From: Ananas comosus
Lineage: Eukaryota; Streptophyta; Magnoliopsida; Poales; Bromeliaceae
Direction: 5' to 3'
Assembly: GCF_001540865.1 (NCBI RefSeq)
Contig: NC_033621.1
Coordinates: 10,060,832 to 10,124,831 of the forward strand
DNA length: 64,000 nucleotides
The notes below the pieces were generated by a model. It was not told where the DNA came from, searched no databases, and saw only the letters and a list, made by a program, of their open reading frames with translations. The position numbers and the translations under genes are program-made. Shown piece after piece: positions 20,401 to 30,491 of the stretch. Positions within the stretch are counted from its first letter, which is position 1; each line of letters begins with the position of its first letter.

Positions 20401-21774
20401 TGAGCATCGTGATGCGTGCTCGTTTGGCGCCTATTGTGAGCGGTTTGATTCCCCAGATTCTTCGGTGTAACGGTTGTATGTCACGGCATTAGACAATGAC
20501 GTAAGGGGCCAACCTTTCGGTGTCACAACCGTGATATACAGCCGCTACACTGAAGATCACGTGGCGTGCGTGATTCTAATGCCACGTGTACATGATGATG
20601 TGAGAGACGTGATCATGCTGTGTTAATGAAAGAAAAAAAGTCAAAAATTAAGAAAATTTTTTTTTTTCTATTTAGCCTTCTCAATTTTTTTATTTTTAGA
20701 AATGACTTTATTAAAATTATACATAGAGAAATGATATTTAAACACGATAAATAATATATCGTGTTCAACATTATTAGGTGAATAGGATAAATTCTTTTTA
20801 CTACGTTCAATTTATTACGTAAACATGATAAATAATTTATCGTGTACATATAAAATATTTATTTCTATCCAGCGTGACGCTTACATGAATAATGAAAAGT
20901 CATTCTTTTGATTGCAATTTTGTAGTGATCATATAAGAAAAAATAATTGTGAGGGGGCTAAAAGCGAAAAAAAAAAAAAGTTCTAAAAAATGAGTTTATG
21001 ACATGCACTGCACAGCGGCGATGCGACAGCAGTGGTGTTCCGGTGACGCTGAAGGCGATGGTTGGTATGCCGTGCAAGTCGAAAGAGAGAGGAAAAGAAA
21101 GAAAGCCAAAAGAGGGATACAATCAAGGATCATAAAAAAGAAAAAAAAAAGAGTAAATTAGTTGGTCAAAAGATATATTTGTAAGTAAGAATGTAAATGG
21201 GGCGGATTCGGAGACTGAAGAGCCTCTCTCGTACCACCCCATTTTCTTGACAGGTCAGGAAAAATTATGATCAGGTTGAACTTCATTCTATATTTTGTCC
21301 CCACTTACCGCTCCAATCGGGGTAGGTCATGACAGGAACGGATTTTTGGCAGATTGGAATGAATCAAAGAAAAAAAGATTTCCAAGAAACAGGCCGCCTG
21401 CTCGATTTCTTTATTATGGATTGGGCAAAATTTGGAATGGGTTATTTTTTAAAAAAATTTGGCTCCCATCTGCTGGAAGAATTCTACACTGTTGCACTTG
21501 CACCACGTCATCAATAACAAGCCAATCACATTTCTTCTTTTCAAACAAAAGTACAATAAATTTTTTTTTTTTACAATCATGATGGGACATATATTTTTAA
21601 AAGAAGATATTTGATTGATTTGTTATGCCACGTCACCAATATACCCGTTGCATTCTAGAATTTTTTCATCAGGTGACCGATTGAAGTCGCCCATTTGATT
21701 GATTCGCCATCGACCCAGGTCCACATAATTAGAAAGTGTAATAGAAAATAGGTATAAATTTTGTACTTTATGAG
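20401..21774. other. Intergenic DNA with small hairpins
   Basis: An imperfect inverted repeat pairs about 20460-20486 with 20529-20555 (arms of about 27 nt, roughly five mismatches). CACGATA...TATCGTG hairpins lie near 20738-20764. Otherwise AT-rich with no supported gene. Short frames at 21295-21582 have no recognisable domain. Confidence 0.55.
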
Positions 21775-22113
21775 GGACAAAAATTTTATGGGCACCGAGC
21801 CCAAGTAATTTGTTTGGGCACGGTGCCCGGATGGGCGCCGCGTGTGCAGCGGCGCCCATCCGCGCACTCCCTCCTCCCTCTCTTTCTCTCTCTTCCTAAA
21901 AATCAAGCCCACTATTTTTTTTTATTTTTGAGGGTGCGGATGGGCGCCCATCCGCACACTCCCTCCCCCCTCTCTTTCTCTCTCTTCCTAAAAACTGAGC
22001 CCACCATTTTTTTTATTTGAGGGTGCGGATGGGTGCCACTGCACGCGCGGCGCCCATCCGGACACCGTGCCCAAACAAATTGTTTGGGCACGGTGCCCAT
22101 AAAATTTTTGTCC
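21775..22113. mobile_element. Nested palindromic MITE
   Basis: Terminal inverted repeats GGACAAAAATTTTATGGGCA (21775) and its complement ending at 22113 enclose further inverted arms (GTTTGGGCACGGTGCC, GGATGGGCGCC) and a central perfect 24-bp palindrome at 21934-21957. A CTCCCTCC..CTCTCTTCCTAAAAA module is repeated twice in direct orientation. No coding capacity. Confidence 0.8.
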
Positions 22114-22789
22114 TTTTATTAGAGAATATCCTGCCGCTGAAAGGCGCCCATTTATTTTCAATTAAAAAAATGACTAGGTCTCCCAATGCTTTCTTCATCA
22201 TCATATCTCACATCCTATGCTCAAATTATAAAATATTATAAACAACCGACTAGATTTTTTTTTACCCCTCATTATTCCACATGATTAATATGTGATAATA
22301 AAAGTCAAATAACTAGTAATAAACTAATAAAGCACACACACTTAGTCATGAGACATTGTACATGCATACGCTCTTAAATTGTAGAAAGGTAAACAAATTA
22401 CTTTTGAGGTTTACATGTACTACACCTAACTTAAACTTTCAATCCAAGCTATACATCAATTTCATTAACCTTTTCTGAAACAATTTGCAAGTTAGGTACA
22501 GAAAAAGCTAATTTAATGGCTCAGAGCAAAAGAACAAGCTATTAAAAATCGTACGTGTGAGCACATTGAATAGTACATTCAATCTCTCCTGATAAACTTT
22601 TTATAGCATTTATGTGTAGAAAAAGTCACTGACAGTGATGGATGGGAAAAGTGGGGGAGGGATGAAAAGCAAATCATGTACACAATTTTGCTCTTTCTTT
22701 TGTTTCCTTCTTTGGCTAGTATTGTAATTAAGCTTCTTAAGTGTCGCAGCCACGAAGTTACAAATATTGCTAGTTATATCTATACTATA
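22114..22789. other. Intergenic DNA, nothing recognised
   Basis: AT-rich sequence without repeats that I can pair elsewhere in the window and without a credible reading frame. Confidence 0.5.
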
Positions 22790-23045
22790 GTGTCCGACTG
22801 GGATACTATCGATAGCATCAAGCGTTTGATGTTATTAAATTTTCTGTCGTTAGATTTATCCCTTTTATCATTTCTAATCGTTAGATCATACTATTCAACC
22901 AACCATCTACTTAATCCTAAAGACGACTATCAACCTAATTGAAAATTACTGTCATCCTAACCGCATATTTTTTCATCCAAGGGCTAAAAACCTAAAAGCA
23001 TCAATGACTTGGTGCTAGCTATTAATAGTATTCCAGCCAAATTCC
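22790..23045. mobile_element. Short MITE, family B copy 1
   Basis: It starts TCCGACTGGGATACTATCGATAGCA and ends TATTAATAGTATTCCAGCCAAATTC. It matches 28726-28962 in inverted orientation (shared AGCACCAA, AACTTGATAGCACC-type ends, GGTTGAATAGTAT and GTTAGGATGA words). It shares the TACTATCGATAGCA terminus with the longer family A. Confidence 0.65.
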
Positions 23046-23347
23046 TATACTATATATAAAAACATATATTTCAAATTTCGATCAGTTGACGGACCTATTT
23101 AAAATTATATGAAGATAAGAATAAAAATATGTAGATAAGAATCGAAATATAAATTTGTAATGAAACAAATTTTTAATTGCTCATTTTCTCTAACAAATAA
23201 TAATTTTTTATTAAATATTTTTATATCAATCAATATCTTTTTCTTTTACAGTGAATATTTAAGATTATTTCAATTATATCTACTAATAATTAGTTATTAT
23301 ATTAACTTTTTATTGATTGCAACAATAGTCAAATTTAAATTTAATTT

Positions 23348-23350
<3 letters not shown>

Positions 23351-23400
<50 letters not shown>
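23351..23400. repeat. (AT)25 microsatellite
   Basis: Uninterrupted AT dinucleotides, 50 bp, likely length-variable between individuals. Confidence 0.98.
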
Positions 23401-23402
<2 letters not shown>

Positions 23403-23456
23403 ATTTAATTTATTGAAAAATCTAAGTGGTATACTGGTATATGGAGGTGTTAAATT

Positions 23457-23865
23457 AATTGGGTTAATTTCATACAGATTCCTGCAAACGTAGCGAATTA
23501 TAAATATATCTCTCTCAAGCTCAATTTTTATATATTGTCGCTACAAAATTTCTAATGTTTTCAAATATGTCCCCATGGTTTATTATCGTTAAAATATTAT
23601 CTATTTTATAAATAAAATAATTTTTTTGCTATCACAAATATGTCCTTGTCCAAAAATCTCACTGTTAATTAAATAGTATAAAAATGTATCATCTCATTAA
23701 CTAAACTAAATTTAAGTCTTAACTCTATATTAACTAAATTTTTTAATTAGCAATGATATTTTGACAATCGAAACTTTATAGAAACAATATATAAAAATTA
23801 AACTAAGTAAAATATATTTGTAATTTATTATGTTTTTAGGGTCTATATGAAATTAAGCGCAAATT
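23457..23865. mobile_element. MULE-type TIR element, short decayed copy
   Basis: The left end GGGTTAATTTCATACAGATTCCTGC and right end ...TAATTTATTATGTTTTTAGGG belong to the same TIR family as 14873-16032 (GGGTTAATTGCATACATGTCCCCGC; later AATATGTCCC). The interior is AT-rich and non-coding. Confidence 0.6.
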
Positions 23866-25914
23866 AATTGTTGCCTGAGGTGGTCACGTACCCGCATGCC
23901 ACTACTATTTTGGTCATTTATTACAATAGGATAAGGATTCCAAAGATCATAAAGTCGAGGAGATTGTTATATTATATATAAAAATTTAACTTTAGTTAAC
24001 AAAATTACCAAACTATCAATGATGTAATTGAACATAGCTACTCTAAAAACTGGATAATAAATAAGGTTTAGGTGATTACAATACCGGATAACTTTAATGT
24101 AAAATAATGTAAACAATAAAATATAATACCACATAATCTAAACTTTAAGTCCATTTGATAACAATTACCAAAATATTTAGGTAATTATTTTATTTTCCAA
24201 ATCTAACAATTTTCTCTTTTGTTTTGTTGCCAAATATTATTTTTTCTCTTTGAGACCCTACCGCTAGCGACGCTACCCTCCCTCCTTCGTTTAATTCTAA
24301 ATTTTAGAAAATAAACTTAACTGGAAATGTGAATCAACTAGGATTCGCAACACTAGTCTCGGGTATCGACCAGCAAAGTTTTTGCCACTTGCTTTAGAAC
24401 GGCCAGTTGTTTGCCAAAAAAATATGATTCAATTGGCATTTGGTACATTTGTTACCTTGTATATTTATCATCATTTATTTGTTAGACTTATTGGGCTTTT
24501 CATCATTTACTGAATTGTGATTATTTTAATTCGTAAATCGAGTGATTGAATAACATTATAGAAATATATTTATTTTTAAAAAAAGGAATACATGCAATTA
24601 TCTGAATGCATTGGATGAAGGAAGCAAAATATTTGCAAGATCAATAATAAAATAAAGTTTTAAAAAAATTGAATAGTTATTTTACGGGTAATTTCATACA
24701 GATCCCTAATAAATATAAGTGAATTGACAAATAATAACCTATAAATTCAACTTATTATATAATATTGCCTAAAAAAAATCCCGATTATTAAATATGTAAC
24801 CACCTTGCCGTTCAAAATTCGTTAGAAAAATATTTAACATAGGTTAAATACATTAATCCTAATTTAATTTTTGAAATTTTTAATCCCTCTTATAAATATT
24901 ATACTGTATGACCTTTGGACTGGACATATTGTGATAATATAAATTGAAAAAATAAATAGTTCTCTAATTGTTTTCTAACTGTAACCAAATTATATAAACA
25001 TATTTGAAATATCGGACGTTTACCATCAAAACAATATGTATCCACTGTATTTAAGATACCTGAATTAAATAAATTTTATTTTTAAATAATTCAAATTATT
25101 CGCGCTACACATTGCACAAATTTTTTTATTTTTATATTTTTAATCTTTAAGTAAAAAACCTACTTGTCTCACAGTTCAAAATCCACTCACAAGCACGAGG
25201 AAACGAACCACGTGCAATCCGCCAAAATTATTGACATTCTTTTCTTCTTTCTTTATTTATTTTATTTATTATTCTCTCTCCCATAATTCCCTTGATATAT
25301 ATCTATCGCTCTCCCTTGCCACGTCCGCATCCAAAATCTCTTTTTCCTCCAAAAAGTTTGAAGCATGATTTAAATAAATAATTATATATCGCTCCATAAT
25401 AAAATAATATAGACATTTTAATTTAATGATTTTCAGATTTAAGTTTTATACAAGTTTAGTAAATATACTGTAAATCAATAAATTATATTTCAACACATTT
25501 AATTTGCATATATTGTTTTTCTCAAAAATATACATATATATTCGTTAGAAGAACAAATTAGTTACACATGATAGAGAATATTTAACGCCTAGTTAGTTAT
25601 GGAGACTGAATTAATTTTTTTAGCGCCTTTTCATAAGTACATCTGAAATTTTTTGGAGAATATATTTGTGATGGTTCAAAAATATTATTTCACTTTTAAA
25701 ATAAACAGTGCTTTAACGATAACAATCAAAGAAAAAAATATTTTGAAATTGACATCCTTATGAAAATTGAATGTTGTAAAAATATATTTATAATTTACTA
25801 TATTTAAAAGGAGATGATAAATTAACAGCGTTTTAATATAGTTTGTTAATGTTACAGGATCAAATCAGTGACAAATTTTTATTAGGGGAATACTTTAGGA
25901 ACGTTATAACCTCC
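23866..25914. other. AT-rich intergenic DNA with a reverse SINE and MULE remnants
   Basis: A degraded tRNA-derived SINE in reverse orientation lies at 24284-24403 (read on the minus strand: AAAGCAAGTGGC..., CCTAGTTGATTCACATTTCC). TIR remnants occur near 24686 (ACGGGTAATTTCATACAGATCCC) and near 25780-25860 (AAAATATATTTATAATTTACTATATTT). No gene. Confidence 0.55.
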
Positions 25915-26245
25915 GTTTGATTGGTGTTAAATGGGTGGAGATAACTCTCTTTACACCTCTATTTTATCTCCAAATATTTTAAAAATAGGGGTTAGATAAC
26001 ACCACCTTAAATGGATATTCCGATTACTAAACCCACTAACCCACCAAACTCCACCCAAAACACTATTTCTATCATAATACACCTCACTAATCTTTTTTAT
26101 CCACCTATTTTCAAAATGCAAATATAATTTCTTACTATCCTGAACTAACCCAACTCTCACCAAATACAAAAATACTCTAACCTTCATATTAACTCTAAAT
26201 TTAACTCTATTTCTGGAATTAATTAGATTTTATCTTAACCCGAAC
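25907..26245. mobile_element. MITE of the GTTTGGTT(C/G)GGGTTAAG family, copy 1
   Basis: Left side CCGTTTGATTGGTGTTAAATGGG; right side CTTAACCCGAACCATACAT, its approximate complement. Internal words (CCAAACTCCACCCAAAACACTATTT, CTAACCCAACTCTCACCAAATAC) are shared with 60676-61075 in opposite orientation. Two further copies are at about 27800-28016 and 60676-61075. Confidence 0.55.
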
Positions 26246-26778
26246 CATACATTTGCTTAGATTTTTCGCTGGTAGAAAACGTTCTCCCCTGGCTGTTCCT
26301 CAGAGGCGCGGTTCGCAACATAACCAACCGAACCCGATTCTGCTGCGTACCCGAAACGTACCAACAATCGGGTCGACGCCCACCCTCCTGGTTACCGTCG
26401 CTGCGTGCTGTTGACCGGGTGCGGTCGTCCGCACCACCCACCACTTATCCTCAAAGGGTATTGGACCTGGTGTNNNNNNNNNNNNNNNNNNNNNNNNNTC
26501 AATGTATATAAAAAAATAGAACGACATAACTGTAAAAATATTCAATGTATATAAGAAAATAGAACTATATAATTGTAGCTGGCAGCAACTATTTGAATTT
26601 GAATTATGATATGACAGATATTTTCAAATAAAATATAATAGATAATTTTAATTTTAAAAAACTTAAATTTTATTATAAATTATTGGATAAATATGATGCA
26701 CAAATTTATGTTAATTTGAAATAATTATTAAAATAATTATTGACAGAATTATTATTTAGCAAAAAAAATTATTGCAAT
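26246..26778. other. Intergenic DNA with a 25-N gap (26474-26498)
   Basis: A GC-rich patch at 26280-26470 has no domain I recognise. Positions 26474-26498 are unknown bases. After the gap, AATGTATATA(A)AAAAATAGAAC occurs twice (near 26501 and 26542), so the gap lies beside a small tandem repeat. Confidence 0.5.
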
Positions 26779-27346
26779 TGTCACGCCCCGGGGTCCATTT
26801 TTGTTTGAAAATACAGTGAAAATAGCTAGAAATTTTTTTTTTTAAAGACCTGACCCCAGGGTATGCCAGATCCGTTGTCACGCCCCTGACCGCACTACCC
26901 GAAACGGTACCAATTTGGTCCATTTCGAGGGCGGCGGCGGGCGTGATGCCGAACGGACAGAGTCTCCCCTGTCCGCTCAAGGCTAACCAACCAGATTGTG
27001 TACAACAAGTCCTCAGGAATACAACTTGAATTCATACACAATCAAACAACGATAATCGAGAGCACAAACAGTGCTATATAACAACAAGAGCAAGCGATAC
27101 AAGTAAACAGTATATAAATATTCAAAAGAGAGAAACTTAACTATTTGAGACATTTAACCTCTTTCGATAACATTTAAACTTTAATCATTTAATACAACTT
27201 GCATTCTCTTCCAAAAAATGTAAATACATCATATACTCTCCAAAATCTCATCCTATACAACATCTACTCTCAAAATGTAAAAGCAGGGTGAACTAATGCA
27301 AGTAGGAAGTAAGCTATCAACCAATACGCTAGGGTGCCAAGCCCTT
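26779..27346 (-). mobile_element. TGTCACGCC-type repeat, two starts in tandem, broken by gap
   Basis: TGTCACGCCCCGGGGTCC at 26779 and a second TGTCACGCCCCTGACCGC at 26876 lie 97 bp apart. The first matches the reverse complement of 1-181. From 26876 on, the sequence matches 46017 onward (GAACGGACnGAGT.TCCCTGTCCGC, AAGGCTAA.CAAC, GTGTACAACAAGTCC, CAAGCGATACAAGTA). It runs into the 100-N gap at 27347. Confidence 0.7.
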
Positions 27347-27446
27347 NNNNNNNNNNNNNNNNNNNNNNNNNNNNNNNNNNNNNNNNNNNNNNNNNNNNNN
27401 NNNNNNNNNNNNNNNNNNNNNNNNNNNNNNNNNNNNNNNNNNNNNN
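27347..27446. other. Assembly gap (100 N)
   Basis: Exactly 100 N is a conventional placeholder for a gap of unknown size. The end of the TGTCACGCC repeat is probably lost in it. Confidence 0.97.
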
Positions 27447-28020
27447 TAAGTAGAATTTTAAAAAAATTTATACATTTATTATAATAAATTATTTTTATTA
27501 ATTGTTTCCACCCCTATTCTTATTTGAAAAAATTAAAAATTAAAAATTTAAATTTTTAAAATTTATAATTTATAATCTCAAAATTAAAGTTTATAATTTT
27601 AAATTTTAAATTTTATATTTAAGTTTTGATATTTTAATTTGAAATTTAAAATTTGATATTTTATATTTTTCAAATTTAAATTTGATCTTAAATTTAAAGT
27701 TTGAAATTTAAAATTTAAAATTTTGAATTTAAAATTTGAGATTTTAAATTTCAAATTTTAAAATTAAAATTTAAAATTTAAAAATTTAAAATTTAAATTC
27801 AAATATAATAAGAGGATAATATCATTACTTTTTATTTATAAAACCAACTATACTTCTTATTCCATCTTATCTAACCAAACACTATTTTTTTATTTTCAGG
27901 AATAACCCAATTTTCATCCAAATACAAAATTGATCTAATCCCCGCTTATACCTCAATTTATACTTATCCCTGAAATAGCTACTTTTTGCTTATCCCCGAA
28001 CCAAACAATACCTTAAAAGG
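27447..28020. repeat. AAATTT tract followed by MITE remnant
   Basis: Positions 27530-27800 are AAATTT-type low complexity. From about 27804 to 28016 the sequence ends ...GCTTATCCCCGAACCAAACAATACC, whose complement matches the left end at 60676 (GTTTGGTTCGGGGTTAAG, AAAAAGTAACTATTCCAGGGAT). Confidence 0.6.
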
Positions 28021-28165
28021 TTGAGTGGTCCTCTCGAGTTGAGTGGTTCCCACTGAGTTATAATATTCAAAAAAATTGATCAAAGACTAAAAACTTAATA
28101 ACAAAAGGAGACAAATACTATTAATAATATTCTAGCCCAACACACACTATATATATATATAGAGA

Positions 28166-28706
28166 GTCCGGCTACTATACTCTTATGAGTAAGATCGCCC
28201 TCGTACTCATAAGTTGTTTTCGATGATAGAGCTTCCGAATCGACGATCCACACCATTAAACATTATCTAGAGCATTTGAAACATCTAGAAATCAAATTTT
28301 ATAATTTTTCGACATCATTTACCTTACGATCAAAAGCTCACAAAATTAATAATTTTTAACGGTCGGTATGAGATATTTGCTAGTTTAACGGTATAAAAGA
28401 ATCGGAATAAGTTGAATTTTTGATAGAAAATTCTATTCACTACCTAAATAAAGATCAATAACTTCGATCTTAAATTGAAGGATCCGATCATCCATTTTTA
28501 GAATGTCGTTTGATTTTCCCCGTTCATTTTATACCCGCTTGATAGATTTTATAATGGTTTCGAAAAATTACGAAATTTATCTTCTAAGAGTTTCAAATAC
28601 TCTAGATCATGTTTAACAGTTTGGATCGTCGATTCGAAAGCCCTAACATCGAAAACAACTTATGAGTACGAAGGGCTCTATACTCATGAGAGTATATTAG
28701 CCCTAC
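28166..28706. mobile_element. Palindromic MITE family A, copy 1
   Basis: About 540 bp with long inverted arms. The left arm (CTACTATACTCTTATGAGTA..., GTTTTCGATGATAGAGC, GACGATCCACACC) is mirrored on the right (GGATCGTCGATTCGAAAGCC, ATCGAAAACAACTTATGAGT). The middle carries ATTTTTCGACATCATTT-type words shared with copies at 28982, 52992 and 57790. No coding capacity. Confidence 0.75.
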
Positions 28707-28725
28707 TATATATATATATTTATAT

Positions 28726-28962
28726 AGAACTATACTAGAATACTAGCAATTGCACCAAGTTGTTGGCACTATTAATTTTTTAACCCTTGAATTGAGAAAT
28801 GTGCGGTTAGGATGATGTGGGCCCCCAAGGATTGAGTGGGTGGTTGGTTGAATAGTATAATCTAACAGATAAAAATAATCAAAGGGGTTAATCTAACGAC
28901 AGAAAACTTGATAGCACCAAACGTAATTGGTGCTATCGATAGCATAGCAACCGGACTCTATA
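28726..28962. mobile_element. Short MITE, family B copy 2 (inverted)
   Basis: Inverted relative to 22790-23045, with end motifs ACTAGAATACTAGCAATTGC and CTATCGATAGCATAGCAACC and shared interior words. Confidence 0.65.
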
Positions 28963-28981
28963 TATATATATATATATATAT

Positions 28982-29519
28982 AGTTGAGCTAGAATACTAT
29001 CGATAGCAAACGGGCTCCCTTGCCACCCATTTGTTTTCGATGATGGAGCCTTCAAATCGACGATCGACACCGTTGAACATAATCTATACTACTTAAAGTG
29101 TTTAGAAATCAAATTTCATACATTTTCAATATTGTTCTCTTATCCATCGAGTGGACACAAAAATAAACGGCTAAAAATAAATATTCTTTAAAAAATGATG
29201 ATAGAAGTCTTGTAATCAAGATCAAGAATATAAATCTTGTTTTAAATAGTTTAAAAAATTTTCTAACAAAAATTCAATTAATTTGAATATCTTTACGCCG
29301 TTAAACGAGAAAACGCATCATATCGACCATTAAAATTACAAATTTTGAAACCCTTTGATCATTAAACAAATGATGTCAAAAAGATTTGAAATTTAATTTC
29401 TAAACACTTCAAGTAGTATAAATCATGTTCAATGATGCCGATCGTCGATTTGGAGGCTCTATCATCGAAAACAAATGGATGACAACGGTGCCCGTTTACT
29501 ATCGATAGTATTCTAACTC

Positions 29520-29522
<3 letters not shown>
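28982..29522. mobile_element. Palindromic MITE family A, copy 2
   Basis: The left arm TAGTTGAGCTAGAATACTAT... and right arm ...ATAGTATTCTAACTCAACT are near-perfect inverted repeats. Inside, GTTTTCGATGATGGAGCC is mirrored by GGCTCTATCATCGAAAAC. About 540 bp. Confidence 0.8.

Positions 29523-29595
<73 letters not shown>
29522..29595. repeat. (CT)n(TA)n compound microsatellite
   Basis: CT repeats 29522-29560 run directly into TA repeats 29561-29595. Confidence 0.97.
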
Positions 29596-29598
<3 letters not shown>

Positions 29599-30491
29599 CA
29601 AACATGCCACTGTGGGCCTTCACTTTTCATCTAATACAACTCAAAAAACGTTTAAAAGAGAAGTGTGTTCTTTCTTTAAAATTTCATGCTTCAATAACAT
29701 CTAATCTTGTAGCCATAGTCGAAATAAGAAGCCCCAGGTAGAGTACAAAAAACCAACAAAAAGGTGGCTAAAACACACAAATAAGAAAAGAGAAACATTT
29801 GGGTTCACTCACATGCTGCAAAGGCCAAGAACAACAGGAATTTGCAGAGCAGCTTTATAAAAAAAAAAAGGACGTAAATCAGGAAAATAACATCATCAAC
29901 TGGTTTTATAAGTAACAGTTTTTTGTCCAGCATAAATGCATAAGAGACGGCTCTTCTATTTTATGGAATGCTATTTAGGGTTTAGGGTTTATGATCAATG
30001 AATCTGGTCACTGTTCACATGGTAGATTTACCCTAATTAAAAAACAGTCCGTCCACATTTGCGGATTTCTATTTCTAAAAGCGGTGACCGACTGCTGCTG
30101 CAGCATGTTCTCCTCGAGCGCAGAATAGGGCTACAGCAGCATGCAATCACCAGAGCAACACCCACAGCACGAGAGTTGCGAGAGTGGGAATTATGCTCAA
30201 GAAAGAATTATTCAGCAGGTTTCGATAATGCAGTCTCGGTTATTCCAAACTTTTCAGAATTGACGACCTCCGCTGAACCAAGCAGTTCCGACAGTACAAG
30301 AAAGAAACAAGATCGATAATTTTACCTGTACATTGCTGTGATGTTCTAACACAGGAAAGCTAAACTCCTGTACCAGTGGATACAGAGGAGGAAAAAGCAA
30401 TCTGTTTCTGGGAAAATATATGCAAATATGACGTGCGAATCCCAGCAAAGGAATGTAATACCCAAACAGGTTTATCATAAAATGATTTGGA
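29596..30491 (-). other. 3' flank of GID8, probable 3' UTR and terminator region
   Basis: Directly downstream of the GID8 stop on its strand. No exact AATAAA was found on the minus strand here, which is common in plants. A plus-strand frame at 30059-30319 overlaps it but has no domain or splice context. Confidence 0.4.

Noticed and set aside
30059..30319. 86-codon plus-strand ORF downstream of GID8
   Set aside because: No recognisable domain; it lies antisense in the probable GID8 3' UTR.
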